Assembly (NCBI GenBank): GCA_041399065.1
Contig: JAWKTN010000003.1
Location: 1,207,695 to 1,271,694, forward strand
Source: JAGQPD01 sp020426865
Lineage (GTDB): Bacteria > Planctomycetota > Planctomycetia > Pirellulales > Pirellulaceae
Direction of reading: 5' to 3'
Length of the DNA stretch: 64,000 bases
A model generated the notes under the pieces. The model was not told the DNA's origin. It searched no databases and was given only the letters and a program-made list of their open reading frames with translations. This document shows positions 42,574 through 50,395 of the stretch, piece after piece; position 1 is the stretch's first letter, and each line of letters starts with the position of its first letter. Both the position numbers and the translations under genes were made by a program.

Positions 42574-43215
42574 ATGCATGACCAAGCACACCAGTTGGAA
42601 TCGCGCAGCGGCGAACCTTGTGGCCCGACTGGGCGCCGACAAGCGGAACGCCCGGATACTTGCGGCCCCGTGGCCTCGAGCGGCGCACAGCATGGTGCAG
42701 GGATGGGGGATTCGGCTGAGCCGCCCGCCTGCAACGGGGAAAGCCCAACCGGCGCCACGGCCGACGTGGCGGGTGTTTGCTCAACGGGCCACGGCAGTCG
42801 CGCAGACAAGAGCCACCCACGCCCAGCGGAGCGACTGGCATCTCTGGGCGACGCGGCGGGTGAGCGGCGGCAGCCGCTACATCCCGAAACGCAATCGTCA
42901 GCGGTGACTCCCGAGAAGCCGACGGGCCCGGTATCGACGGAGAACGTGCTGCGGCTGCTGGATTACCAGGAGTGCCGGTGCGCCCTCACGGGGCGCCCGC
43001 TTACGCCGGACCTGGCGTCGCTCGACCACATCACCCCGATTCGCGTCGGTGGCGAGCACGCCATCGAGAACACACAGGTCCTGCATCGTGATGTGAACCG
43101 GGCGAAGGGCTCGTTGACCAACGACGAGTTCCTGAAGCTGTGCAGCGAGGTTGTCACCCATGCTTTTGGCCCAAGCAAGACGTCCATCCCGTCCACAGGA
43201 GAAACCTATGTCTGA
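42574..43215 (+). CDS. HNH endonuclease with long disordered N-terminus
   Basis: 213 aa from ATG 42574 (GGGAG 6 nt upstream). The first ~120 residues are low-complexity, hydrophilic and Gly/Pro/Ser-rich. The C-terminal HNH domain reads LLDYQECRCALTGRPLTPDLASLDHITPIRVGGEHAIENTQVLHRDVNRAKGS, with DH, N and H metal/catalytic residues. HNH nucleases encoded in phage genomes upstream of terminase often assist packaging cleavage. Other frames over the N-terminal half are open, so the exact start is less certain than the domain. Confidence 0.78.
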   Translation: MHDQAHQLESRSGEPCGPTGRRQAERPDTCGPVASSGAQHGAGMGDSAEPPACNGESPTGATADVAGVCSTGHGSRADKSHPRPAERLASLGDAAGERRQPLHPETQSSAVTPEKPTGPVSTENVLRLLDYQECRCALTGRPLTPDLASLDHITPIRVGGEHAIENTQVLHRDVNRAKGSLTNDEFLKLCSEVVTHAFGPSKTSIPSTGETYV

Positions 43216-43441
43216 TTCCCATCCCCCACGCCGGGAGCCGTTGCACCTCTGGAAGGAAGTCGTCGTGCCGGCTGCCAGGGGGATCGAAGCCTTCTTCTGG
43301 AGGCTTGTCTGGTTCGCGGTAATCGTTTGCATCCTCACTTCGTTCAACCCGTTTCGCCAAGGAACAACTCGCCATGAAGATCGAACTGCGGTCCCTGTCG
43401 GACATCAAGCCGTACCCGAACAACCCGCGTCAGAACGATGA
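43208..43441 (+). CDS. Small single-pass membrane protein
   Basis: 77 aa from ATG 43208, overlapping the HNH stop by 8 bp and the next gene by 68 bp. One transmembrane helix is visible (FFWRLVWFAVIVCILTSF), preceded by a positive-charged N-terminal part. The C-terminal 25 residues are encoded in the overlap and may be incidental. Function unknown; its place in the tight operon supports expression. Confidence 0.55.
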   Translation: MSDSHPPRREPLHLWKEVVVPAARGIEAFFWRLVWFAVIVCILTSFNPFRQGTTRHEDRTAVPVGHQAVPEQPASER

Positions 43442-44714
43442 CGCGGTGGAGGCGGTCGCCAAGTCGCTCCGCGAATACGGCTTCCGCCAGCCCATCGTTG
43501 TCGACGCCGAGGGCGTCATCATCTGCGGCCACACCCGCTGGAAAGCGGCCCAGATGTTGGGGCTGGAGAAGGCGCCGGTCCACGTGGCCACGGACCTGAC
43601 GCCGGCGCAGATCAAGGCGTACCGCATCGCCGACAACAAGTCGGGGGAGATCGCCACCTGGAATTACGACCTGCTGCCGATCGAGCTTGGCGAATTGCAA
43701 ACGTCCGGTTACGACCTGGGGCTCTTGGGCTTCGACCAGGAAGAACTCGCCAAGCTACTCAGTGGCGACGTGCAGGAGGGGCTCACTGACCCTGACGAGG
43801 TGCCCGAGCCCCCCGACGCGCCGGTCACCCAGCCGGGCGACCTGTGGATACTCGGCGAGCATCGCTTGCTGTGCGGCGACTCTTCGAAGGCAGATGATGT
43901 CGACCGTTTGCTCGATGGCGCTAGCGTTCACCTAGCTTCTACAGATCCCCCGTATAATGTCCGCGTTGAACCGCGCTCCAACAACGCCATCGCGGCCGGC
44001 AATTCGAGCTTCTCGAACAAGCATCATCAGAAGTTCGACCTCGAACGGCACCCCGAGAAGTCAAAGCCAACCCAGAAGAAGTTGCGGGCGAAAGACCGCC
44101 CGTTGGCCAACGACTTTGTGAGCGACGACGAGTTCGACCGCTTGCTGGACGCCTGGTTTGGCAACATCGCGCGGGTGCTGGAGCCGGGCCGGAGCTTCTT
44201 TATCTGGGGAGGATTTTCGAACTGTGCGAACTATCCACCGGTGCTCAAGCGACACGGGCTGTACTTCAGCCAGGCGATTATCTGGGACAAGATGCACCCC
44301 GTCCTCACGCGCAAAGATTTCATGACGGCCCACGAGTGGTGCTTCTACGGGTGGAAGGAAGGCGCCGCGCACCGCTTCTACGGACCCAACAACGCCACCG
44401 ACCTGTGGCACGTCAAGAAGATTCCTCCGCAGCAGCTTGAGCATCTGACGGGCAAGCCGGCGGAACTCGGCGTCCGCACGATGCAGTACTCGTCAGTGCG
44501 GGGCGAGAACGTGCTCGACCTGTTTGGCGGTAGCGGATCGACGCTGATCGCCGCCGAGCAAACGGGCCGCAAAGCGTTCTTGATGGAACTCGATCCTCTG
44601 TATTGCGACGTAATCTGCGATCGCTTCCAACGTTTCAGTGGCGTTCCCGCTGTACTGGATCGGACGGGTGAGTCGCCGATCCCGATGAAGCCGCGTGAGG
44701 AGAACATGCGATGA
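43374..44714 (+). CDS. ParB-domain fused DNA adenine methyltransferase
   Basis: 446 aa. The N-terminal ParB/sulfiredoxin-like domain reads DIKPYPNNPRQND, EYGFRQPIVVDAEGVIICGHTRWKAAQMLG. The methyltransferase domain has TDPPYNV (~residue 190, catalytic DPPY) and LDLFGGSGSTLIAAEQTGR (SAM-binding, ~380-400), the circularly permuted beta-class order. This fusion is widespread in phages and is thought to modify phage DNA, protecting it from restriction. It may be relevant that the same element carries a type I RM system. Overlaps the next gene by 4 nt. Confidence 0.93.
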   Translation: MKIELRSLSDIKPYPNNPRQNDDAVEAVAKSLREYGFRQPIVVDAEGVIICGHTRWKAAQMLGLEKAPVHVATDLTPAQIKAYRIADNKSGEIATWNYDLLPIELGELQTSGYDLGLLGFDQEELAKLLSGDVQEGLTDPDEVPEPPDAPVTQPGDLWILGEHRLLCGDSSKADDVDRLLDGASVHLASTDPPYNVRVEPRSNNAIAAGNSSFSNKHHQKFDLERHPEKSKPTQKKLRAKDRPLANDFVSDDEFDRLLDAWFGNIARVLEPGRSFFIWGGFSNCANYPPVLKRHGLYFSQAIIWDKMHPVLTRKDFMTAHEWCFYGWKEGAAHRFYGPNNATDLWHVKKIPPQQLEHLTGKPAELGVRTMQYSSVRGENVLDLFGGSGSTLIAAEQTGRKAFLMELDPLYCDVICDRFQRFSGVPAVLDRTGESPIPMKPREENMR

Positions 44715-45163
44715 GGGCATATCCGACTGCCCAAGGTTGGGTCACAGAGCAGGGTTACCGGCGATTCGTGCTGAAAGACCGTCGTCGTGTTTTTGAGCAC
44801 GTCCTGGTATGGGAGTCGCACCACGGGCGCATCCCCGATGGGATGGAGGTGCACCACATCAACGGCGACAAGCTGGACAACCGAATCGAGAACCTGCAGC
44901 TGGTGTCGCGCACCGACCACAAGCGGATTCACAGCGGTTGCGTGCGTATCGGTGGCGGGTGGCTCAAGCGCTGCCGGCGCTGTGAGTGGTACCGCCCGAT
45001 CGACACGGATTTCTATGTCTACCCTGGGCGCAACGGCGTGATGGGGATCTGTCGTCGCTGCGCGGTCGAGAAGGCGGTGGAAGCCAAGCGGCGGCGGAAG
45101 GCCCGGCGCCAAGTCGCCGGCGAGAAGAGCCCGGCACTAGCCGTGGCCAAGGAGGTGGCTTGA
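44711..45163 (+). CDS. HNH endonuclease (homing type)
   Basis: 150 aa, starting in the methyltransferase stop. RRVFEHVLVWESHHGRIPDGMEVHHINGDKLDNRIENLQLVSRTDHKRIH is the HNH_3 homing-nuclease core. A C-terminal zinc-finger-like part has CRRCEWYRPIDTDFYVYPGRNGVMGICRRC (two C-x2-C). Homing-type HNH genes are common freeloaders in phage genomes. It is the last plus-strand gene before a block of leftward genes. Confidence 0.88.
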   Translation: MRAYPTAQGWVTEQGYRRFVLKDRRRVFEHVLVWESHHGRIPDGMEVHHINGDKLDNRIENLQLVSRTDHKRIHSGCVRIGGGWLKRCRRCEWYRPIDTDFYVYPGRNGVMGICRRCAVEKAVEAKRRRKARRQVAGEKSPALAVAKEVA

Positions 45164-45167
45164 GATG

Positions 45168-45380
45168 CTACAGCCAGTGGCCGGTTTCAAGCTCCGAGGG
45201 GTCGATCGCGATCCCGTCGACCAGGATGAACGGTTCGCCGTGCGCCGGGTCGTCGGCCAGGGATACGGGTATGCCCTTGGCCCGCGCGATCGACACGCCC
45301 TCAAGCTTGTTCGGCTTGCGCGGCAGGTCGCTGGTTTCGATGTAGCGGATGACAGCGTCGTAATCATTGATGGATCGCAT
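45168..45380 (-). CDS. Small unknown protein
   Basis: 70 aa; ATG at 45380 with GGGAG about 8 nt upstream on the minus strand. MRSINDYDAVIRYIETSDLPRKPN suggests a compact DNA-partner or inhibitor-sized protein; no family recognised. It is the last gene of a leftward group and converges with the HNH gene. Confidence 0.65.
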   Translation of the reverse strand: MRSINDYDAVIRYIETSDLPRKPNKLEGVSIARAKGIPVSLADDPAHGEPFILVDGIAIDPSELETGHWL

Positions 45381-45404
45381 GGTAATCTCCCGTGGGATGG
45401 CAAC

Positions 45405-45644
45405 TTACAGGACTCGGCCCAACTCACTTTTCTGCATCGCGGTGATTGCTTCGCATGCGATGAGATGCTCGCCAATCAGCAGCTCGTTGGTCGGCCCGGG
45501 CATCCGGGCGTCGGCGATCTCCAGCATATCAGCCAGCGTCTGCAGCCCCTCGACTGCCTTGTAGTAGGCGTCGCGAATCTGCTGGGCGTCGTCGGCGTTC
45601 ATCGTGCGGAAGGTCTCGCGGAGGGTTCTCTCGGTATCGGTCAT
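45405..45644 (-). CDS. Small helical unknown protein
   Basis: 79 aa from ATG 45644 (AGGAG about 8 nt upstream). Helical throughout (TERTLRETFRTMNADDAQQI; GLQTLADMLEIADARM; LLIGEHLIACEAITAMQ). First gene behind the upstream element at 45682-45718, so this element probably drives it together with the 70-aa gene, 24 bp further. No known family. Confidence 0.65.
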   Translation of the reverse strand: MTDTERTLRETFRTMNADDAQQIRDAYYKAVEGLQTLADMLEIADARMPGPTNELLIGEHLIACEAITAMQKSELGRVL

Positions 45645-45681
45645 CGTCGTGTCTCCTGGCTCGGGGTTCGTCGTCCGCTTA

Positions 45682-45718
45682 TGACACAGGAGCCATGCGG
45701 GCGCGAAAACATCAAGCG
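45682..45718 (-). promoter_or_regulatory. Conserved upstream element, copy 1
   Basis: TGACACAGGAGCCATGCG, then 10 nt, then CATCAAGCG. The same arrangement recurs at 47218-47256 before another leftward gene. Read on the minus strand it is CTTGATG-N10-12-CGCATGGCTC-TGTGTCA, ending about 40 bp before the start codon at 45644, as expected of a promoter. TTGATG could be a -35. Possible target of the element's own sigma factor. Confidence 0.55.
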
Positions 45719-45831
45719 GACCGGCCAGCAATTCCAACGATTACTTCCAGGTTTCTCCGGTTCCCGCGTGGCCGCGACGCTGGCGCCGTGTCGCGACCGG
45801 CCCCAGGGTTGGCCCAGCACGCCCAGCCACG

Positions 45832-45865
45832 AGAAAACGCCCCAACGTGCGGGACGTGGGGCGTT
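45832..45865 (-). terminator. Intrinsic terminator of leftward operon
   Basis: AACGCCCC (45836-45843) pairs with GGGGCGTT (45858-45865), with an inner ACGT/ACGT pairing and one bulged A. On the minus strand the stem is followed by TTTTCTCG. It lies 40 bp past the end of the gene at 45903. Confidence 0.65.
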
Positions 45866-45902
45866 GTTGGCCGCCGGGGGGCGGCCCGTGTTGAGAAACA
45901 AC

Positions 45903-46139
45903 TCAGTCCAGGGGAAAATTCCAGTCGACGCCCGCCTCACCCGCGTTGTACAGCGCGTCGATCACCATCCCATACTGGGCGGCGGTGATCGCCGGGACCT
46001 CGTAGGTCCAGGAGGTCGTGCGGTCGACGATCGTAATCGATTCGGCCAGACCGAGTTCCTTCAGCACCCGGTCCGCAGCGATGCGGGCATCGTGCGTCCA
46101 GAGATCAATCTGGCCCGTGTAGGAGATGGCGTCACTCAT
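45903..46139 (-). CDS. Small unknown protein
   Basis: 78 aa. MSDAISYTGQIDLWTHDARIAADRVLKELGL, then SWTYEVPAITAAQYGMVIDALYNAGEAG; a possible alpha/beta mini-fold. AGGAG lies 5 nt before the ATG. It follows the H1-like gene by 9 bp and ends at a terminator, so it is the last gene of the leftward operon. No family recognised. Confidence 0.65.
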   Translation of the reverse strand: MSDAISYTGQIDLWTHDARIAADRVLKELGLAESITIVDRTTSWTYEVPAITAAQYGMVIDALYNAGEAGVDWNFPLD

Positions 46140-46148
46140 GGCGATCTC

Positions 46149-46562
46149 CTACTTGGCCGCCAGCGCGAACTTGCCGCGCTCGGTCTTCTTGAACCGGGAG
46201 TCCTTCCCCTTGGTGGCGATCTCGCGGAGGATCGCCGAGTAGAGCGTCCGGTCAGGCGTCTTGCCGCCCGGGCTCGACCAGAGTTTCTGCTCGGCCATCG
46301 CCTCGATCATCTCCTTGGTCGTCATGGCGTCCGCGCCGGCGAGCACCTTGGCGGCCGCGTTGAGGGCGCTGGTCTTCTTCGCCGGCGACTTCTTGGTGGT
46401 CGTTTTGGCCGCGGGTTTCGCCGGCTTGTCGTCCTGCTCAGTCTTGGCCGCCACCTTCTTCGGCGCTGGCTTCTTCGGTGCGGCCTTCGCGGCGCTGGCG
46501 GCCCGCTTCGTTGCCGTGGACTTGGTGGACACCTTCTTCTTGGGTTGGACTTTGGTACGCAT
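46149..46562 (-). CDS. Histone-H1-like tail with HARE-HTH domain
   Basis: 137 aa from ATG 46562 (GAGGAG about 8 nt upstream). The first ~65 residues are Lys/Ala/Pro-rich (PKKKVSTKSTATKRAASAAK; KPAAKTTTKKSPAKKTS), like histone H1 tails. The remainder is a HARE-HTH winged helix: LNAAAKVLAGADAMTTKEMIEAMAEQKLW, RTLYSAILREIATKGKDSRFKKTERGKFAL. HARE-HTH domains bind DNA in chromatin and restriction proteins. A phage-encoded DNA-compacting or modified-DNA-sensing protein is plausible; the activity is inferred. Confidence 0.85.
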   Translation of the reverse strand: MRTKVQPKKKVSTKSTATKRAASAAKAAPKKPAPKKVAAKTEQDDKPAKPAAKTTTKKSPAKKTSALNAAAKVLAGADAMTTKEMIEAMAEQKLWSSPGGKTPDRTLYSAILREIATKGKDSRFKKTERGKFALAAK

Positions 46563-46667
46563 CGCAGTTCTCCTCGTGTCGTGGTTCGATGGGTTGGCTG
46601 CCATCATCAGGCGGCGGGAACCACCCGCCGCGATCCGCGGCCGACGCAGGTCGGCCGGATTTCGGCT

Positions 46668-46919
46668 TCAGTACGCGGCCTCCCAGGCCCGCTTCGACCC
46701 GTAGCAGCGCTGGCGTCCTTCGACGATGAAGAGCACCGCGTCTTCGTCGACGTCTTCGTCCTGTTCGTCTTCGCATTCGTTGATCTCTTCGCCCGAGACC
46801 AGCCCGACGATCTCGTTTTCGAAGGGCCAGTTCTCTTGGGTCATCAGTCGCACCTCGGCGTCGCCCCCCAGGTCGTCGCGGTAGTCTTCGAGGCGTGCAA
46901 TCAGGTCGTTGATGGTCAT
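46668..46919 (-). CDS. Small acidic unknown protein
   Basis: 83 aa. MTINDLIARLEDYRDDLGGDAEVRLMTQENWPFE opens like small proteins of the 'sequence-of-unknown-function' kind found in many bacteria and phages, followed by a very acidic stretch ECEDEQDEDVDEDAVLFIVEGRQ. The acidity could mimic DNA, but no evidence beyond composition supports this. GGAGAAC lies before the ATG. Confidence 0.68.
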   Translation of the reverse strand: MTINDLIARLEDYRDDLGGDAEVRLMTQENWPFENEIVGLVSGEEINECEDEQDEDVDEDAVLFIVEGRQRCYGSKRAWEAAY

Positions 46920-46946
46920 CGTTGTTCTCCGTGGTGGTGGCGTGGT

Positions 46947-47174
46947 TCAGTACTCGGTGCCGCTCAAGAAAGCGATTACCGACGAAAGGCGGTTGTTGAC
47001 CTCGTTGATGTCGCCAACGTGCCCCCAGTGGATCGGGTGCTCGTCGTCGCCCGGCGCCGGCATGTCGAACAGGAGTTCGTTGATCCGTTGGACCAGGTCT
47101 TGGGCGACCAGGTGGGCGTTCTCGTAGGCGGCCTCGGCGTTGAGCTTCGGTTTGGCGTTCTTACGTTTGGGCAT
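46947..47174 (-). CDS. Small unknown protein
   Basis: 75 aa from ATG 47174 (GGAGAAC 4-9 nt upstream). Basic start (MPKRKNAKPKLNAEAAYENA), then LVAQDLVQRINELLFDMPAPGDDEHPIHWGHVGDINEVNNRL. It is the first gene of the leftward group of four behind the second copy of the conserved upstream element. No family recognised. Confidence 0.65.
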   Translation of the reverse strand: MPKRKNAKPKLNAEAAYENAHLVAQDLVQRINELLFDMPAPGDDEHPIHWGHVGDINEVNNRLSSVIAFLSGTEY

Positions 47175-47217
47175 GGGTCGTTCTCCGTGGGTGGGTTGTC
47201 CGGGAATCGTTTTCCGT

Positions 47218-47258
47218 TGACACACATGAGCCATGCGTTTGCGAACGCATCAAGCGCG
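47218..47258 (-). promoter_or_regulatory. Conserved upstream element, copy 2
   Basis: TGACACACATGAGCCATGCG, 10 nt, CATCAAGCG: near-identical to the element at 45682-45718 and at the same distance (about 44 bp) from the start codon at 47174. On the minus strand it includes TTGATGCGTTCGC and an internal inverted repeat TGCGTT/AACGCA. Likely promoter or operator for the leftward operon. Confidence 0.55.
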
Positions 47259-47421
47259 GTCGCCGAGAATTTCGGAGATTCTTTCGAGTGCGTTTTGGGC
47301 CAACGTGCGGCGCGTGTTTGCGGCGGATGGCGTGGTGGCCCAAGGACGCGGACATCGCAGAGATTCGCGACACGCGCAAACGTTCGGCCACGTGCGCGAT
47401 GGCGGCGAAAGGAGGCGACGC

Positions 47422-47628
47422 ATGGCGGATGACGCCGCCCCGGTCGATCCGAATCGCCTAACGCCGGAGCAGGCCGCCAAGCTTCTCTCGGCCGCTGCCG
47501 GCGTGCGCGTCCCGGTCGAGCAGATCGAGCAGGACATCGAAGCCGGCGCGCCGACCACGGCCAACGGCGAGATCAACCTCGTGCACTACGCCGCGTGGCT
47601 CGTGAGGGAGATGTCACGTGGCAACTGA
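47422..47628 (+). CDS. Small protein preceding terminase
   Basis: 68 aa with AAAGGAGG about 6 nt before ATG 47422. NRLTPEQAAKLLSAAAGVRVPVEQIEQDIEAGAPTTANGEINLVHYAAWLVREMSRG looks like a small HTH-containing protein in the position of a terminase small subunit. It overlaps the large terminase start by 11 bp. The terminase N-terminus has a similar HTH-like segment ending in YTAWLI, suggesting a shared module. Small-subunit function is a guess. Confidence 0.7.
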   Translation: MADDAAPVDPNRLTPEQAAKLLSAAAGVRVPVEQIEQDIEAGAPTTANGEINLVHYAAWLVREMSRGN

Positions 47629-49885
47629 CCCCCGCAAGCTGAGGCCGAGCGAACTCTGCCGTTACTTGAATTCCACGCCGCTGGGCGAGGTGATCAATGA
47701 GCGGCAGCTGCACCGCCACCGCACCCGGGCCGGCATGCGGATCGGCGATGCGCGTTTCATTGATCTATTGCGGTACACGGCGTGGCTCATCCAGATTCGC
47801 CACGAACCGAAACCGGAACCCGATGACGACCCCTACGAGACGCTCAAAGAGCGGGCCCGGGCGCGCAACGCGGCCATCTCGTCGGCCGGCCGCGACATCG
47901 GCGAATTGCCCGAAGTCGTGAGCCCCACACGGAAGGCCAAGGCGGCGACCGACTTTCAGTACTTCTGCGAAGCCTACTTCCCGCAGACGTTTCACCTGGC
48001 GTGGTCGCCCGACCACCTGAAAGTGATTCGCAAGATCGAGCAGGCGGTCCTGGAGGGTGGGCTCTTCGCGATGGCCATGCCGCGGGGCAGCGGTAAGACG
48101 ACGATCTGCGAGTGCGCCTGCATCTGGGCGGTGCTCAACGGCCACCGCGAGTTCGTCTGCCTCATTGGCTCGGACGAAGGGCACGCGATGGACATGCTCG
48201 ACTCGATCAAGATGGAACTCGACGGGAACGACCTGCTGCTGGCTGACTACCCCGAAGTCGTCTACCCGATCCAGTGCCTCGATGGGATTGCGAACCGCTG
48301 CAACGGGCAACTCTACCAGGGCCAGCGAACCCACATTGGCTGGACCGCCCGCGAGATCGTACTGCCCACCATGCCCGACAGCACGGCGAGCGGCGCGATC
48401 ATCAAGGTGGCCGGCATCACCGGACGCATTCGCGGCATGAAGTACAAGCGTGCCGACGGCATGACCGTCCGGCCCTCGCTCGTGGTGCTCGACGACCCGC
48501 AGACGGACGAGTCGGCGCGGTCGCTCACCCAGTGCGCGACCCGCGAAGCGGTGCTGGCCGGAGCGGTCCTGGGACTGGCGGGCCCCGGCAAGAAGATCTC
48601 GGGCATCATGCCCTGCACGGTGATTCGCCCCGGCGACATGGCCGACAACATTCTCGACCGCGACAAGCACCCGGAATGGAACGGAGAACGGACCAAGATG
48701 GTCTATGCGTTCCCCGACGACGAGAAGCTGTGGCAGCGGTACGCCGAGATTCGTGCCGAGAGCCTCCGCGAGGGCCGCGGCATTGAAGACGCCACGGAGT
48801 TCTATGGATCGAACCAGGAGGCAATGGACGTTGGCGCGGAGATCGCCTGGCCGGAACGGTTCAACCACGACGAGCTCTCGGCCATCCAGCACGCGATGAA
48901 CCTCAAGCTGCAGGACGAGGCAGCCTTCTTCGCGGAATACCAGAACGAGCCGCTGCCCGTGGACGCCGGCGAGGACGAGGACCTGTCGGCAGACGACATC
49001 GCCGCAAAACTCAATCGGCACCAGCGCGGCGAGGTGCCGCTCGGCGTCAACCATCTCACTGCTTTCATCGACGTCCAGCAGGCGGTGCTGTTCTATTCCG
49101 TCGCCGGATGGGAAGACGATTTCACAGGCTACGTGCTCGACTACGACACGTTTCCTGACCAGCAGCGGCCTTACTTCACGCTGCGCGATGCCAGACACAC
49201 ATTGCTGGCGGCCACTGGCGCGGCTGGGCTCGAAGGGTCGATCTACGCTGGGCTCGAACGTCTTACCGAAGACCTACTCGGCCGAGAATGGCGGCGCGAC
49301 GACGGCGCCGCTCTGCGGATTGAGCGATGCCTGATCGACGCCAACTGGGGCAATTCGACCGACGTGGTCTACCAGTTCTGCCGTCAGTCGGCGCACGCCG
49401 GGATAGTGATGCCGAGCCACGGGCGGTTCGTAGGCGCCTCCAGCCAACCCTTCTCCGAGTACAAACGCCGCCCCGGCGACCGGATTGGTCACAACTGGCG
49501 AATCCCCAACGTGCAGGGCAAGCGGGCCGTGCGGCATGTGCTGTTCGACGCCAACTTCTGGAAGTCGTTTATCTACTCGCGACTCGCTGTGCCGATGGGC
49601 GACCGCGGTTGCCTCTCGTTGTTTGGTGACAAGCCAGACCGCCACCGGCTGTTTGCGGAGCACCTCACCGCCGAGTACCGCGTGAAGACGGAAGGCCGCG
49701 GCCGCACTGTGGATGAATGGAAACTACGACCCGAGCGGGGCGATAACCACTGGTTCGACTGCCTGGTGGGTTGTGCGGCGGCCGCGTCGATTCAGGGCGT
49801 GTTGCTGGAAGGGACGCAATCGTTAGCGCCGGTCAAGCGGCAGCGAGTCAGCTTCGCAGAGTTGCAGCGGAGGCGCAGGTCGTGA
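47618..49885 (+). CDS. terL: Phage terminase large subunit
   Basis: 755 aa from GTG 47618. Residues ~1-75 form an extra HTH-like N-terminal part (RPSELCRYLNSTPLGEVINERQLHRH). The ATPase has MPRGSGKTTICECACIW (Walker A, ~150-160) and PSLVVLDDPQTDESAR (Walker B, ~285-292). The nuclease half includes LTAFIDVQQAVLFYSVAGW (first catalytic Asp), CLIDANWGNSTDVVYQF and DNHWFDCLVGCAAAAS, the RNase-H-like pattern. It cuts and packages DNA into proheads. Tail region resembles GpA-type terminases. It overlaps the zinc-ribbon gene. Confidence 0.93.
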   Translation: MATDPRKLRPSELCRYLNSTPLGEVINERQLHRHRTRAGMRIGDARFIDLLRYTAWLIQIRHEPKPEPDDDPYETLKERARARNAAISSAGRDIGELPEVVSPTRKAKAATDFQYFCEAYFPQTFHLAWSPDHLKVIRKIEQAVLEGGLFAMAMPRGSGKTTICECACIWAVLNGHREFVCLIGSDEGHAMDMLDSIKMELDGNDLLLADYPEVVYPIQCLDGIANRCNGQLYQGQRTHIGWTAREIVLPTMPDSTASGAIIKVAGITGRIRGMKYKRADGMTVRPSLVVLDDPQTDESARSLTQCATREAVLAGAVLGLAGPGKKISGIMPCTVIRPGDMADNILDRDKHPEWNGERTKMVYAFPDDEKLWQRYAEIRAESLREGRGIEDATEFYGSNQEAMDVGAEIAWPERFNHDELSAIQHAMNLKLQDEAAFFAEYQNEPLPVDAGEDEDLSADDIAAKLNRHQRGEVPLGVNHLTAFIDVQQAVLFYSVAGWEDDFTGYVLDYDTFPDQQRPYFTLRDARHTLLAATGAAGLEGSIYAGLERLTEDLLGREWRRDDGAALRIERCLIDANWGNSTDVVYQFCRQSAHAGIVMPSHGRFVGASSQPFSEYKRRPGDRIGHNWRIPNVQGKRAVRHVLFDANFWKSFIYSRLAVPMGDRGCLSLFGDKPDRHRLFAEHLTAEYRVKTEGRGRTVDEWKLRPERGDNHWFDCLVGCAAAASIQGVLLEGTQSLAPVKRQRVSFAELQRRRRS

Positions 49886-50082
49886 CCAACTCACACGCCA
49901 ATCCCGCGCCGCGCGGCATCGAGTGCCCCAAGTGCGGTTGCCGCCACTTTGAGACGACGCACACCGAGCCGCTTGCCGACGGTCGCATCCGTCGCCGCAA
50001 ACGCTGCCGGCATTGCGGCCGCAAGATGGTCACCTTCGAGGCGCCTGTGGGCCCGCGTCCGGACGCAGATTGCTACCGGTAG
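49882..50082 (+). CDS. Small zinc-ribbon protein
   Basis: 66 aa, GTG start overlapping the terminase stop (GTGA). GIECPKCGCRHFETTHTEPLADGRIRRRKRCRHCGRKMVTFE has two C-x2-C pairs (Ogr/NrdR-like zinc ribbon). A small DNA-binding or packaging cofactor is likely. About 115 bp downstream to the next gene include a GAGCAC-GCGG-GTGCTC hairpin (50150-50165). Confidence 0.8.
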   Translation: MTNSHANPAPRGIECPKCGCRHFETTHTEPLADGRIRRRKRCRHCGRKMVTFEAPVGPRPDADCYR

Positions 50083-50197
50083 CACTTCTTTTGTTTTTCG
50101 CGGCCAAAGTGCGCAACGCCGCTGCCAAACGGCATAGGTAACCGAGGGAGAGCACGCGGGTGCTCGCTCGCTACCGACGACCGCCGATGGCTCGCGC

Positions 50198-50395
50198 ATG
50201 GCCGACGACCTCGACAACACGATCCGCCAGAACGCCGAAGGCCCCAAGCGGGCCAAAGGGGACGCGGGCGAGGTCGAGCAGCATTCGCTGAAGGACCAGA
50301 TCGAAGCTGATCGGTACCTCGGCGCCAAGCAGGCCGCCCAATCGAAGACCCGCGGCCTCAAATTCAACAAGCTCGTGCCCCCAGGAACGGCCTGA
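50198..50395 (+). CDS. Small phage protein between terminase and portal
   Basis: 65 aa (MADDLDNTIRQNAEGPKRAK, then SLKDQIEADRYLGAKQAAQSKTRGLKFNKLVPPGTA). Position corresponds to the small head-tail connector (gpW-like) or an unnamed protein seen before lambda-type portals. It stops directly against the portal ATG. No fold can be claimed from sequence. Confidence 0.72.
   Translation: MADDLDNTIRQNAEGPKRAKGDAGEVEQHSLKDQIEADRYLGAKQAAQSKTRGLKFNKLVPPGTA

Noticed and set aside
45165..47432. 755-aa rightward open frame
   Set aside because: It runs antisense to six small genes that each have ribosome sites; its sequence is low-complexity Arg/Gly/Leu with no domain, as expected of GC-rich antisense frames.
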